Positions 11,409 through 24,702 of a stretch of DNA of 64,000 nt are shown in pieces. Source of the DNA: Corella eumyota (Eukaryota > Chordata > Ascidiacea > Phlebobranchia > Corellidae); contig OY720102.1 of NCBI GenBank assembly GCA_963082875.1, positions 13,924,990-13,988,989 of the forward strand, written 5' to 3'. The notes under the pieces were generated by a model. The model was not told the origin of the DNA. It saw only the letters and a program-made list of their open reading frames with translations, and searched no databases. Position 1 is the first letter of the stretch, and every line of letters begins with the position of its first letter. The position numbers and the translations under genes were made by a program.

Positions 11409-11659
11409 CCAACGAACGACGCTAATGGGGCTCCAAAAATATATATAAAATAGAAAACTACTGACTACAGCAAGTCAGATTTAAAACAACTAATATTTTA
11501 ACAATTCTAAAAGTTGGTAAATTGATTTTTTAGCATTTTATTTTAGAATTAAGTTTTCTTTTAGTCTTTATAAAAACGTTGCTGCGATTGTTACGCAATT
11601 TATTTTACAAGAAATGTTAATATTTGTGATGTGACAACCACAGTTTTGCACGTACACAG

Positions 11660-11895
11660 TTTAGTCCGACTGTCAGAAATTCGATTTTAACTTAGGGAGA
11701 ATTTTATTACTAATTCCATGTCTGATAGTCTGACATTTTGACTGATAGAAACAAACTAAGCGTGACAACCGACAGTCTGTCTGTCGAAAATTTGATTTTA
11801 ACTTAGGGAGAATTTTAATACTAATTCCATGCCAGACAGTCTGACATTTTAACTAATAGAAACAAACTTAGCGTGACAACCGACAGTCTGACGTT
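11660..11895 (+). repeat. Two-copy tandem duplication, about 119 bp
   Basis: Both copies carry TTTTAACTTAGGGAGAATTT, ACTAATTCCATG and ATAGAAACAAACT in the same order. No coding potential is seen. Confidence 0.8.
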
Positions 11896-12706
11896 TTTTT
11901 TTTCTGTAACATTAAAATTAAAGCATTTTTTTATTATTGCAATTTTTTAATGCGACATTAATTTTTTTAATTTCGTTTCTGATCTTATACCGGCAGATCG
12001 CCGATTTTCAGTGCTATTACGTAAGCATTTTTTTATTATTCCGTCATAATCAAATGACAAGTCACCGGCATATTACGTCATATTTTTTAAAAACAAATAA
12101 AATCAATAATTTATAAACTTAAAATTACGTTTTAAAATAAAAATTCAAAAATATTAAATAAATCGATTTTTTTCTTCGTTTTAGATTTCTAAAAATGACT
12201 TTAATTAAAAATTTAAATTGCGTCTACTAGCGGTAAATAGTTAGGGTTCGAAGTCCATTAAGAAGTAAAATGTAAGAACCGTAAAATGAAAGAAAATAAA
12301 TTAAGTTTAAAAGGGGATAAAATAAATCCAGTTTAGTATAAATATAAATATTCTTGAAAAATGTTTGAGTAAATAAATTTAAAGATTTTAATTTTACATA
12401 AACTGTTTTATACATTTTTTATGATATAAAATATATAGCCAAAATTTCTTATGGTATGTGATTCAAGTTTAAAGCATTTTTTGTCGTTTTTATATAAATT
12501 TTTAAAGGTTTTCGTTACAGAATTGGCAACTCAAGGCTTAAGGACAATATTTAATATTTAACTCCTATTTGACATAGCGTAAAAATACAAAATTTAAACA
12601 AAATACGAACTTGCACAGAGTGTGTGTAATTTTTATTAATAAGACAAAAATATCCACAAAACTTAACACAGCCGTTTAGTAGCTTGTTTAGCACGAAACT
12701 TGTAAA
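11896..12706. other. Intergenic AT-rich sequence
   Basis: No gene, repeat or mobile element can be recognised in this interval. Confidence 0.5.
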
Positions 12707-12866
12707 ACCGGCAGCGTGGTGTGGTAGTTCGAACAAACACGAGATCCTATGTTCGATCCCCACTGCTTTCATGCTGTAGAGCCCTTAAGTAAGGCGCTAT
12801 AAACAGTATGAACTCCTGCTGAGCCAGCACTTAATTAGCAGCTTATTTTTCGGGCAATTATAATAT

Positions 12867-13205
12867 TGTAACAAATACGCCATTTTCTTGTTTACTCCAA
12901 GTCTAATCTATTCTTTGTCACGTGTTTGCACCTGGAGTCTCGTCATTATGCCTTATCATTATCACGTGTTCTGTATCACGTGACTTGTTGGTTTAACTGT
13001 TTAATTGTAATGTATTGAGTAGTATTCGTGTTACGAGTTTGTGGACGTTGGAATTGGAATGTATTGATTAGTATTCGTGTTATTGGAATTGGAATGTATT
13101 GATTAGTATTCGTGTTACGAGTTTGTGGACGGTTGCTTGTAATCTTACGCAATAAAATATAGATACGGCTTTTTATACAAAAGAATAACAGGCAAAATCG
13201 TTACA
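12867..13205 (+). mobile_element. Solo LTR, 339 bp, inside a SINE
   Basis: Ends TGTAAC and GTTACA are a perfect 6-bp inverted pair of the TG..CA kind, flanked by the direct repeat ATAT. It contains AATAAAAT near its end, as expected for LTR polyadenylation, and internal direct repeats of GAATTGGAATGTATTGA. Both flanks continue the same SINE, which proves insertion. The parent family is not known. Confidence 0.75.
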
Positions 13206-15029
13206 ATATCTCAAACTGCCACAGGCAACTCAAGACTGGGTCAAAGTAACTGCAGTGAACTTTGTGCGTGTTTTGGCGCTAACACTTCCTCGGGGGCTCT
13301 AAACTTGCCTTGTTATCAATGAATCACTTTTTTTATCGTTTTTGTAAAGTGCACTTTTAGTGTATGCTACTTTTGATCTGATAGTTTAGTATGATCTTTT
13401 ACTTTTGTTCTAATAGTTTCGTATGATCGTTAAATTTGGATTAGGAGTATTATATTATATAGCATTTTTGTTATTGTATATATGGCGTTTAACCTGATTT
13501 TATTTGAATAAGGGGACAATAAAGTTAATAAATTGTGATTACATAATAAAATTAAGTGATTTTAAAAAAAAAAACGTTACAAAGGTCCTGCCGAGATCTC
13601 AAGAAAATGTGTTGGACGATTCGGAAATTTCTTTTAAATTGCACGAAGAAATAGAAAATTTGCTTCAGGAAAAGACTAATGAAATACACAAAAGAATAAT
13701 AGAAGAAGTCAATGTACAATTAAAAAAAACAAATTGAGAATTTCATGCTAAAATGAATAATAGAGTTGAAGAGGTGGTATCTGATTTAATAACGAGATAC
13801 AAAAACATAGAAACAAAGGTTAAAGTCTTCATTAGAAAGAAAACAACGAAACAATGAAGCAGCTACAAGAAGTTATACTTCAACCAAAAAAAAAAGATCA
13901 AGACCTGCAAGGTATTTTAAATGAAGCAACAATTGACGCGACAGAAGAAGCCAACAATATGTTGCAAAGCGCCAAGGTAGAGATTACCGAAACAAAGCGC
14001 CAAAGTAGATTTACAGAAGCACTAAATTTAAAAGAAAGGTGTTACTAGCAGGCTAGCAAATTGGCGGAGGGTTGTTCACCACGCTTGGACACTGTGACAG
14101 TGGACATATTCGATGGGCAGTCGTCGTGGGAGGATTTCATCGCTAGGTTTGAATTAACGGCTAAATTTAACCGTTGGTTAGAAGATTTAAAGGGTGTTAG
14201 ATTGGGCCTACATCTACAAAAATCGAGTGTTATAACCAGCTTACGCCCCGAAGAAAGAAAAAACTTCTCAATTGTTCGTGCAAAGTTAAATCAAAAGTTT
14301 ATTGACCAAGTATCTTTGTTGCATACACTGTAAAAAATTTTGTCTGTAATTTTACATAAAATATCTGGCAATAGAGTAGCCAGAGAAACTCTGTAAAATT
14401 AAATGAAAGACTTTTCAGTAAACTTTTTTACAAATTTGTCGGTAAAAGTATTTTACAGAAATCGTCTGTATATTTACGTGAACTTATATCAGTTCACAAA
14501 CAACCTTAGTAAATAATTTTAGTAACGTGTATGTTTATTTACTATACAAACTCTGTATAATAACATACATACGACCCCATAAAACATCGTTATAACTAAC
14601 ATTTTTAGCTGTAAAAACTCATACAAATTTGTGAGAAATACTTGTATTGAAATTACAATAATAACAAAAACGAATAATAACGAACTTACGCAAAGAGCAA
14701 TTGTTAGCTTTTAAATTTTGATTATTAAATAATTAAGAATTTACCACTATCAACAAAGGCTACCCAGGTTAGTAAATAATGTAAGAGTGTAAAGTAAATC
14801 ACTTTTTTGGTAGAATTTGTTAAAAAAAGGTGCCTTCTTTAAAAAGCGTAAACTTTTATTTAATAACTAAAACTACTGGTTATGGATTTCTGTTACATTT
14901 TTAAAACTAATTTAAAAAAGCATAAACATTTAAAAACCTTTAAATCAGATAAAAAACCTGGCTAGTAAATAGTTCTATTCCATAGTAAACTTTTAAATTA
15001 ATCCTCAAACATGAAAGTAATTTGTTGTA

Positions 15030-16912
15030 TTGAATGCTTTATCCGGAATAATCCTTTATGCTGTTAAGCAAGGTAAGAACACGAGGTAATATTCCATTAA
15101 TTCGTGTCTTTTTGCCTTCTGCCTGTGGACTTTTCGAAGTATGGGTTGCAGGGTTAATATCGGCGACTCCTCTGCAAAAAATAATGGAAATTAAAAGTTA
15201 TTTTAAACATTTAAATCTAAAATTAACACAAACTTAACCCAACCACTTTTAAATTAAACAGATTATTTTTTTGATCAATCTTGCTCAAGTATATATAAAT
15301 ATTTAATAATACACTATTTAACAACTTAATAGCTCAGTTTAAATGCTTACCGTTGCAAAAATTCCATAGTAGCATTGCCTGCAACTGGATATTCCACATT
15401 AAATAAATAAAAGCAAGCAAACATTGCTGCTATTGCTTCAGCAGCATTATCTATGCACTTATCAACTACGACTCCATCAACTGATAATTGATAAACTGAA
15501 GCTGTTAGTTCAGTTACACCTAGAACAAACATATATATACAATTATTCTTTTTTTATTGAAAAACAACAATTTTGTAATATATCTACAGTATAAATTAGG
15601 TTTGATATTCTCACCATTTGCCATAATGCATGGTGTGTTTGGGATTTTCATATTTTCCAATATTTCACTCTAAATTTTAATAGATAAAATAACTTAGTTA
15701 GTTATATTTAATTGTAAAGAGCATAAAATTTGTAGTTAAAAACACAGTTTTATTTCAACCTAGCTGTTTTACAAAAATCCAATGGGATTTTTAATATTTT
15801 TATGTCACCTTTATATTTAAGACATGCATTTTAGGCCACAAAGCTCCTTAAGTTATAGTGAAAAATCTTCATTGAAGTATCCACAGATAAGTTTTAGAGT
15901 TCCCATCGATGTTGGCTGTACAAAATTCAGATTTCTTGCTTCTTCAATATCCTTAAGAATTTTAGCAATTTTAGGTTTTTTGTGTTGAATCGATCTCATA
16001 AACTTACAAATTTTTTGAGAATTTTCGCAAAAGGATTTTAGGAAATCATCTAAGGTCTTATCCATCAAAATAGAATAATGGATTTTAAAGCCATTCATTG
16101 AAAATAAAATAGGCCATTCAGATTTTAGTTTTGAAATTGAAAAAGTTGACAAATTTATAATTTCTCGGATGGAAGGGTAACATTGCTCAATTAGTTGATG
16201 AAGTTTTGAAATATCCGTTTCTTTGTTTTGATAAAAAAGAAATAAATTCATTCTTATCTCTTCAACATCTATTGAACTTTTAACAGGTTTTGGATTCCAC
16301 AATTTGCACCCATAAGACTTTCTTTTCTTGCTTTCAACATTTAATGTGTTTTTTGAGCTTGAACTACTGCCACAGGAGGTGCGTTTTTCATTATAAACCC
16401 GGTTTTCTATTTGGGTAAATAACGAAGTGCTTCCATCATCATTGGTAGTGTTTCCAAAGGTTTTGTCAACAAACGGATCTGGATAACGACTAATTATTTT
16501 GTGAACCAGAATACGTATATCATTTCGTTTTGCTGGATTGCACTTATCCATAACCTCAGAGGCTAAGACACGAACTATTTCTCTTCGTTCTTTGGTTGCA
16601 GGGCGTTCACGATTTTCAAGTCGGTTTTTAATTGCAACTGAAAACTTTTCCTATGGAACGGCCAATGTGTTGCATGCTTGATCTTCATCCAGAATTTGCT
16701 TCACTTTTTCAGGTTTTGTGCGAGTCTTTGTTTCTTGGATTATTTTTATCAATTTTCTGCACTGTAACTTTAGAGATAAGTTCTTCTATCAGTTTTTCCT
16801 TTGCGAAGGGTTGAAAGTTTATATCACAATGGTCCAAAAATTGTGTGACTTCTTCTTCAATTGGAACTGTACTTGCTGTGTCATCATCTGCTTCACCTTT
16901 TTGAGAACCCAT
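15030..16912 (-). CDS. Second protein of the CACTA-like transposon (accessory ORF)
   Basis: A spliced minus-strand gene. First part: from the ATG at 16912 (MGSQKGEADDDTAS). Middle: ~16635-15853, with NRLENRERPATKERREIVR, then RNDIRILVHKIISRYPDPF, a serine-rich linker and KSEWPILFSMNGFKIHYSIL. Last pieces: 15532-15347 (FNVEYPVAGNATMEFLQR) and ~15178-15030. From memory, fish and cnidarian genomes carry similar uncharacterised proteins next to Tnp2-like transposases, with the same order of a basic YP-rich block, a WPFLF-type block and a final FNxxYP block. The biochemical role is unknown; a DNA-binding or transposition-helper role is only a guess. Some exon borders are not resolved. Confidence 0.6.
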
Positions 16913-17189
16913 TTTATTTTATACAATATTAAATAATAAAATTGCTTGTGAAATTCGTTAAAATATAACATCTAAACTAAAAACATGTTATTTTACATTT
17001 TAAATGTCAAATTATTTAAAAACAATGCATTGTTAAGAGACAATAAATATTTAGATCCAATTTTATATGTAGTAAAAGGTTGGAAATCCAAAAACTCTTT
17101 TATCTGTAAACATCAACAATTACCTAATTTATTGTAAATTTTAAAAAGACCAAATCGAAATAAATAAAATGAATTATAGTCTCGAGTAC

Positions 17190-18312
17190 TGTAGGGAATT
17201 GGGTCAGGAGAGTGACAGAAAGGTCCAGCAATGTATTAAAATACTTAATTAAATTCCTAGGTAAAACCTTATTCAAATAGAATTCTGGCTAACATACTTT
17301 ATTGATAACAATATATATACAAAAATGGGGGCGATAATATTACATTACGTTAAATCATTTCTAAACTGACATCATTATCATATAAAATACACTTAACTTC
17401 TTTCTCCACAATCACAATTATTAAAAAAATACAACACACTCACAACTTCGCCTTCCACGTAAAGCGACACCATAATCAAAAGGTACATAATAGACATAAA
17501 CTAAATTATTCTGCGATGCGAAAATAAATAATATACTGGGTTAAATAATACAAAACTACATTACATGGCTATACGTTTCACTGTCAATTAAAAATGGATG
17601 GTAATTCTATATCAAATTAATTAATTATCACAAGATTAAGGAAAAATATATTCAGTAAAAATCTGACGCATACATAGAAAAACTATGTCACTATTGATAA
17701 TGTTTTTTTTTTAGGTTTTTACTATATAGTAAAAACTGAACAACAACAGGAAATGTTATCGAGATATAACCTAAATCCAAAATTGGGGCGATGATATGTA
17801 CATACATAGCGTCTATACAATGTTTAACTATCTCAATATAATGACGCAATAAATTGGGTTATTCTAATTACCTTATGGGTAATTAGATCTGTCCTTGAAT
17901 AAAAAGGTATTTCTTAGTTTTTATACCTCTTTGAGTAACTAATACATATAAATATTGCTTTTTCCAATTCTCTTATTGTTAATAAATTTGTACGGCTTTT
18001 AACCGCATAGAATGGTAGCGAGTTTACACAGTTATTTGGGTTCACAGAACGAAAGTTATTATTTTGCCTGAGAAGGGGTTCTTTTATATTCTTTTTTTGT
18101 ATTTTATAATGGGTTGGTTCTGGTTGATAGTGTTGATAAAGTTTGTAAATATATTTTTTTTTTGATACCCCCAGTTTTGCGGCGGAAATTACATCACGGC
18201 TGTCAATGCAGGTGATTTTGGCCATTTCTTTGTGAACCAGCACCACAGCTGTTTTGAGGCTAGGAAAGCCTTTGCAGCGTAATTGATTGCGATGCTAAGT
18301 GCTTTTCCTACA
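17190..18312 (-). mobile_element. Solo LTR, 1,123 bp, inside the transposase gene
   Basis: It begins TGTAGGG and ends CCTACA, with GTAC duplicated at 17186-17189 and 18313-18316. A second copy lies in the opposite orientation at 52750-54032 with its own 4-bp duplication. In the minus orientation an AATAAAG polyadenylation-like signal lies about 100 bp before the end. Both ends and the duplication fit an LTR; the internal part of the parent element is not in the window. Confidence 0.75.
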
Positions 18313-20740
18313 GTACCAAAAAAAGTATGCGACTCGTTTTTTATTACAATGTGTTCAATTTGGGAGAACACATGCTCTCCAGATTCTTCTACAACAATAA
18401 ACATTTTTTTCTTGTAAGTTGTACCTTTTATTTGAACACTTGAAGTTGTAACTGAATTGGTTTCATTAATTCCTTTTTCCATAAATAACTTCTGATATTT
18501 AGTAGTGAAATCTGGCAAACAAACTGGTGAACACTTTGAATATTTTATTTGGGCTTTAGAACCCCTGCCCTCATACAGAAATGAACACAGTAATTGGTGT
18601 TTGTTAGCCAAAGTATAAGTTATATTTTTACAATTTCTGGCACATCTTTTAAAATAAGAATGTTTGCTTTCAAGGCGCATTGTCCACCATTTTATAAGGG
18701 GCCCAAATTGAAACACAAGAGCAGCATAATGTAATAAATAGTGGTGTTTAGGTCTACGATTCACAGAAGGAAAATGTTTTTTGCGACGATCCACATAATC
18801 ACGAACAATAGCATCCAAATAAAGTATTTGTCGACGTGAAATTTTATGACTACAAACCAATTCCACGATTTCTTTCAAGGTTAGATAGAGTTTCCATACC
18901 TTATCAGTATTTTTTTAAATTTTATCAAACATAATTAATGGAAAAAGTTTTAAGAGACTCCAGTTTTCAGCAGCTTGACCTCCAAGTCTCATGCTTGAGG
19001 AAGAAATGATTGATGGTTTGGATGATGCATCTTTACCACAGTATTTAAATGTTAAAATTCTTTTATTTAATAGTGCATAGGTAAACCACTTTACTTTTAC
19101 AAAATACTTAATAAACAACGCCAGATCATAACTAACAACACCTTCAAATAAATCATGACCTAAGCAAGGTGGAAGTCCTGGTTTGCACACAGGAAAAGAG
19201 GATAGTTCATTTAAAACAGAAGAAAACTTGATTCCCATGTATGATTGAAAACTGTTGTCTTCGACAGATTTTGCCGCTTGGTCATAATTTTGCATTGTTC
19301 GACACTGTCCATCAACATCAGGATATTGTAAAAATGTATCCTTAGTTATTAAACAGTACCTGCAGAAGTACATAGAGTTAAAATTCTCACAAAAACCACC
19401 AATGCAGTGTGATCCCAAGTTATCCCCCAAAAATGCAGCAATGTTGCATTTTACAGTATCTTTTCCACTAGAGAGTCCATTAAGTTCCAAGTTTTTTAAA
19501 TCAAATATTAAACGTTGAAACACTTTTAGTTGTCCAAAATATTTAAGGTATCTTTCTTAACAAGCATACCTAAAATAATATTATCGAGGCAATTTCTTTT
19601 GTGTGGTACCAAGTTGCCCATCATTGCATAAACGGCAAGTATTTTGTGTTTTTTTTTACTGGATCCTAATGGGTTAACAACTTCAAAAGCATCTTGATAA
19701 AGAAGAATTTGAACTAATTTTTTACTTTGAAGTTTAGAAAAAAGACTTCCATCCCAAATATCATTATAAATGCCAGGTTTTAAAACACGTGTAGTGTGAA
19801 TAAAAAAATCGTTTTTATGTGTCTCCAAAATATTTGCAATGGACTTATGAATCGGAACATAGTGTAAAAAACAGTCAGTAGAATTTTCTGTTCCAAGAAA
19901 TATTTTTATTCGTTCCACAAAAGTAAATTCATTTTTGTAATATTCAGATCGACAGTGCTCAGTTCGAAACAACCCATTATCCTTATTGCAAAGGGTTAAT
20001 AAGGAACATTTATTTAAAACAGTCTTATATGCAGGAGTCTCTTTTAATTCCAATAAAATATTTTGCTGAATCAGCTCACTAACTGTTGCAATTTCATTAA
20101 CAATTACTTGTATGGTGCTTTTTGGAACTAGATGAAAACTTTCCAACTTTAATAAAAATAAAGCAAAAGGGAAACAACATTTAAATGCAAAGACGGCAAA
20201 ACATTATTGCAATCAACCACTTCTTCTGTATTGGAATTTAATGTTAGAGAAATTGTAGTTTCAGTGGTAATTAACTGTTGTTATCTTGGTTTTTGCTTTT
20301 TTAGCCTATGGCGACGAAATATATGGCATGTAAACACATTGATATATTTCGCAACACAGTTAAAATATGGACAAACAATTTCAGTTTGCATAGTTATATG
20401 CCACTTTAGGTGTTTAATAAGTTCAGTCCATTCACTAAACTTGTTTTCACATATTACAACACAACATGTGTAGGATGCATTTTCATTATGATGTATATTG
20501 CGATTTGGAATATCACACAAGTTACTTTTATATGGTAGTAAATTGATATGTTTTCTTTTACAATGTGTGTACAAGGCTGAATATGACTTAAACAAATGTT
20601 TACATCCATAATTATAACATTTGAACATATAATTGTGAGCATTCCGATGACTTGATACATGACGTAAATAATCGTAAATAGAATAACCAGCATGGTACCA
20701 ATGGTTACAAAAATCACGTTCATTTTATTTTCTATTAACG
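18313..20740 (-). CDS. Tnp2-like transposase with C2H2 N-terminus (interrupted)
   Basis: Minus-strand frames in order: C2H2-type fingers at 20740-20281 (FCNHWYHAG, then HVSSHR; CKHLFKSYSALYTHCKRKH; CPYFNCVAKYINVFTCHIF); a block at ~20190-19526 (FALFLLKLESFHLVPKS); the DDE-like core at 19523-18915 (FLGDNLGSHCIGGF, CRYCL, GLPPCLGHDLFEGVV); and 18878-18313 (RPKHHYLLHYAALVFQFGPL, then WTMRLESKHSYFKRC). The acidic positions and the HDLFEGV and WTMRxExKH motifs match a transposase family common in fish and cnidarians. It would cut and paste the element through the terminal repeats. The exons fit short introns. The C-terminal end is cut by an LTR insertion at 18312, so the copy is probably dead. Confidence 0.7.
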
Positions 20741-23640
20741 TTAGCCTAAACAAAAAACTAGATTAATAAAGCGTACTGATTTAAAAAAAGCGAGTGCGGG
20801 CAGGCCCTTCAACTGGCTGGTTGTAGGTACAAGGTCCTACTCGCTATACATTTTTTATATAATTAAGTTTTATTTGGTTAAACAAAATTTCCAACCTTTC
20901 TGCTTCTTTAAATCAATTGATTAGTTCTAACGCACAACGGTAAACATTTTTTTAGCAACTCCCACCAACCACTTGCGAACAAAAGGACAAAATTCGTAAA
21001 AATTCTTTCGCACGTGGATTCATAAAAATCTTTTAACAAATTATTTATCCTCAGTTTAATTTATTTAGTAATTGGATTTAACTAAAACCAACGTCAAAAA
21101 AAATACAAAACGTTAAGATATTGGTAATTAAATAAAATTTATTTTATTTAAAAATTTTAATTTTTAATGTGAATCTAAAGACAACCTAAAAATATTTAAT
21201 TAATAGCTTGATAAAAAGGTTTAATAACGTTTTTTATCTTTTTAAGATAATAATTCGACCTTTTAAATTAAAATTTTTACTTAAAATTTTTTAATTTGTT
21301 CCAAAATTTTATGTTAAATTAACATAAATTTAACTGTCAAATTACATTACATAAACATTTTGTATTTTTACACAACTTTCTCCAGAAAATTTACATACAA
21401 GAATTGTATTTTTATTAAACAGAAACTTTTATGTAATTTTTACACAAAAGTTTCTGTATATTTACCGAAATTTTTTGGCACTCGACTTTAAATAAGAACA
21501 TCCCAACTGTAAATATAAGTGCGACAACTAACAGTCGCCAAAATGGACTTTATTGTAATATTTTTATTAATAATTGTATATTTTTTATGCTCGTGGATAC
21601 CGGCGCTGACGCCACGGTATTAAGCTTTAAAGCCTTTAAAGCAGCCAAACTGTCGCTGGAGTCTTCACACTTCGTTTTAAATGGAATAGGCAATGGAAAA
21701 TTACCAGTGCAAGGAAGTTGTACTATCAAGTGTAGATTCAATGCCTTATATTATGACCACAACGTGTTGGTGTCGGATACATTAGAAGAAGGAATCATTG
21801 GACTGGACTTTTTACAAAAATATCGCTTCAACATTAACCTTACATCGACCTTTCTTCAAAATGACCTTGAAAAAGTAAAAATTCAAGTGGTAACAAGAAA
21901 CAAGCCATACCCAAAAGTGATCGAAGTAGAAAACTAAGGCGTGTTTACCGATGACGACGATACCCAAAACATGATAAAAAGAGCCGTGAAATTTGTAGAT
22001 TCGGATCAATATCAAAAAGTGAAAAACTTAATTGAAAGTTTTGTAAGGCACGCCAAAGAAAAACTTCCTACCACTTCTACCTTTCACCATATTAATACCG
22101 GTAACACAGCAGCAATAAAACAAAGGCCGCGAAGGTTGCCGCAATCCAAGCAAGTAGAAGCTGACAAGCTTGTAGAAAAAAAATGCTAGAAGACAAAAAA
22201 GGCTAGACGGAATAATTTCTCTGTCTTTTAGTCCTTGTTGCTCGCCAGTAGTAATGGTGTAAAAAAAGATGGCACAACTCGGTTCTGTGTGAATTACCGC
22301 CAATTAAATAATATAACTAAAAAGGATTCCTATCCCTTGCCAAAAATAGATTCTATGTTAGATGCAGTCAGTGGGTCAAAGTGGTTTGCAACGTTTGACT
22401 TTAAGGGCGGTTATTGGCAGGTACCGGTTGACCCAGTTGATAAAGAAAAAACTGCCTTTTCAACTGGAAATGGATTAGATCATGTTAACGTAATGCCATT
22501 TGGACTTTGTGGTAGTCCAAGTACGTTTGAGAGATTAATGGAACAAGTGTTGCAAGGTATACCATCCTCTGTTTGTCTCGTATACTTGGATGATATATTA
22601 ATCCACGCTAAAACGTTTAACCAACTTTAAGTTTTTAAACGTCTAATGAACGCTAACCTAATGCTAAATTCAGCAAAGTGTAACTTATTTTGCAATAAAG
22701 TAGAATACTTGGAACACGTCATTTCGGCCAGTGGAATATCAACATCGCCAGAAAAAGTAAAAGCTGTTAAGGAACGCCCACAACCAAACAGTCTTAAGCA
22801 ATTGCAGAGCTTTCTGGGATTGGCATCCTACTATAGAAAGTTTATACAATTTTAGCTCAACCGTTGTATGATCTTTTGAACATTTTCATTTTTATATTTG
22901 AACATTTTCATTTTTTTTTTCTCCGTGAACATTTTCATTTTTATATTTACGGTCGAACAGTGCACATAAGGAGTGACCATGGCTCCATAAAATAGCTTTT
23001 GAATTTTAAAAATCCAGACTTTTGAATTTTAAAAATCCCAGTCAAATGGGTCGCTGGCTCGAAAGGCTGGAACAATACGACATTAAAACCTTTCATCGTC
23101 CTGGTGTGCAACATAATAACGCAGATGCAGTGTCGCGCAGACCATGCATATAGCTGATAACTGCAACTACTCTAGTCGAGTAGAAAGTAAATTTTTACCA
23201 ATTGATACTTGTGTTTATTCGTGTATCTCAAACCCCGTTTCCGACACTGATCTGCGTGAGGCTCAGCTAGGCGACCACGACATAAAATGTATTCAAAACC
23301 TGTTACAATTGTGCTTTAAGAAAAGGACCTTTATATAAACAAAAAGAGCCAATGAAATTACACCGGGTGGTCTATCCATTAGAAAGAGTAGCCATTGACG
23401 TAATGGGGCCATTACCGACATCTTATTTAGGTAATCGATACATTCTTGTGGTAATGGATTATTTCACAAAGTGGCCAGAAGCATACCCGATGCCGAGTCA
23501 AGAAACCGCTACAGTGGCTAAGACTCCTTAAGTTCAATTTAAGATAATTAACAAAACCCGTTGTATAACTGTTGTTATTCTACGTTTAGGTCGCGCATTC
23601 GACCTTCCCATATCGAGGATAAAAATATATACAAAAATTG

Positions 23641-24440
23641 GTATTTATGTTTCTTATATTCTTTTCTGTTAAATAAAGACTGTTTCCAGTTATGTAAAAA
23701 AGTGAAAACGAACTGAGAGCATTAAGATCGTTTTATTTATTATTTTGTCTTGTGCTAAATAAATTTTTCCGTACAATTTTGTTTTTTTCATCACTCCTTC
23801 ATTTTATTTCATTTTTTTAATTTGAAATATATTTTATCTTATAGTAATTATGAATAACATAATTTATACTGGGTTTGGTGACCATGTCATAATATACTTA
23901 AATATACTTATAAAATATATAATAAACTTAAATATACTTATAAAGTCATAATATACTTATAAAATCTTAATGTAAACATTTATACTTTTGGCATGTTTTA
24001 AATCATTAAATTAATTGTCATTTTTCCCGTCGCATTGTTGTAATATTTATTGTAAATTTATTTATTTGCTTTTATCAATGCGCGAAAAACCGATTAAATA
24101 GATACTAGAATTGGGTTATAAATGCTACACAATAAAACGATAAGTTTTAAAAATTAAAGATTTCAAGTTATAGTTGGCCAAAAAATTTAAAGCTTTTAAA
24201 TTAGGCAGTCAATTTGAGTATTTTTTTTAGTAAAATTAACAAGCAGTGAAAAAATACTAAACTTAATTTTTACTGTAAATAATAAAATATGTTTTATGTA
24301 AACCATTTTCAATGCAACCGACAATCTGTTTGTTGTTGGATACTTACAGTAACTTGTGCTTGCTTATAGGTTGACCGTGTTAAACATATTTACAACAAAA
24401 CCACTTAAACATGATGTGCTTTTAAAGGTCAACAACCTTG
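23641..24440. other. Intergenic AT-rich sequence
   Basis: Apart from short ATATACTTAAATATACTTAT repeats near 23,890-23,960, nothing can be recognised. Confidence 0.5.
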
Positions 24441-24702
24441 CTTAACAGGAGATTTAAATATTACTACTACAGACTTAGTTACATTATGTTTATTCACACA
24501 TTTAATAAACCCAACTATTACAGCCTTAACATTTTAGTACATTTACAGAATTTTATTTTTTGTAAGAATTAATTAATATAACACGGATTATTTGTTCAAA
24601 ATTATAAAATTAAATAGTTTGCAAGTTTTAATATATTACATAACTAAAGAATTTTAATTAACAAATAGGAATTAAAATAATTAACCGAAAGAAATGTGTT
24701 TA

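Larger units (their letters stand above)
14326..21483 (-). mobile_element. CACTA-like DNA transposon with two genes, about 7.2 kb
   Basis: The left end CACTGTAAAAAATTTTG and the right end, read inward as GTGCCAAAAAATTTCGG, form an imperfect inverted repeat. It continues into ACATAAAA(T/G) words and subterminal TTTACAGAAA-like motifs on both sides. No clean target duplication was found. Both genes inside read on the minus strand: a transposase (20.74-18.31 kb) and a second protein (16.91-15.03 kb). It interrupts a gypsy fossil and is itself interrupted by a solo LTR. Superfamily assignment rests on the CACTG end and on the Tnp2-like transposase and is tentative. Confidence 0.65.
13251..23565 (+). 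mobile_element. Ty3/gypsy retroelement fossil, split by a DNA transposon
   Basis: Parts in order: coiled-coil-rich gag leader (13.5-14.0 kb), gag core (14.06-14.33 kb, FDGQSSWEDF), protease (21.59-21.94 kb, LVDTGAD), reverse transcriptase (22.2-22.9 kb, YLDDILIH), an RNase H remnant, and an integrase piece (23.35-23.53 kb, VAIDVMGPLP). A 7-kb CACTA-like transposon lies between gag and protease. TAAC at 13247-13250 and 23566-23569 may be the target duplication. No LTR pair is visible. The element is broken many times and clearly old. Confidence 0.8.
12707..23640 (+). mobile_element. SINE split by two later insertions
   Basis: Head and first body part at 12707-12866, a middle piece at 13206-13250, and the tail at 23570-23628 (ending ATCGAGGATAAA). 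Together they give one SINE in correct order. The gaps are a solo LTR (12867-13205) and a Ty3/gypsy fossil that holds further insertions (13251-23565). Confidence 0.75.

Noticed and set aside
17914-18246. 110-codon frame after the transposase
   Set aside because: It lies within the solo LTR at 17190-18312 and is not part of the transposase; no known domain.
17190-18312. First read as the 3' end of the CACTA-like transposon or as a separate DNA transposon
   Set aside because: TG..CA ends, a 4-bp target duplication in both copies, a polyadenylation-like signal and a kept empty site fit a solo LTR better.
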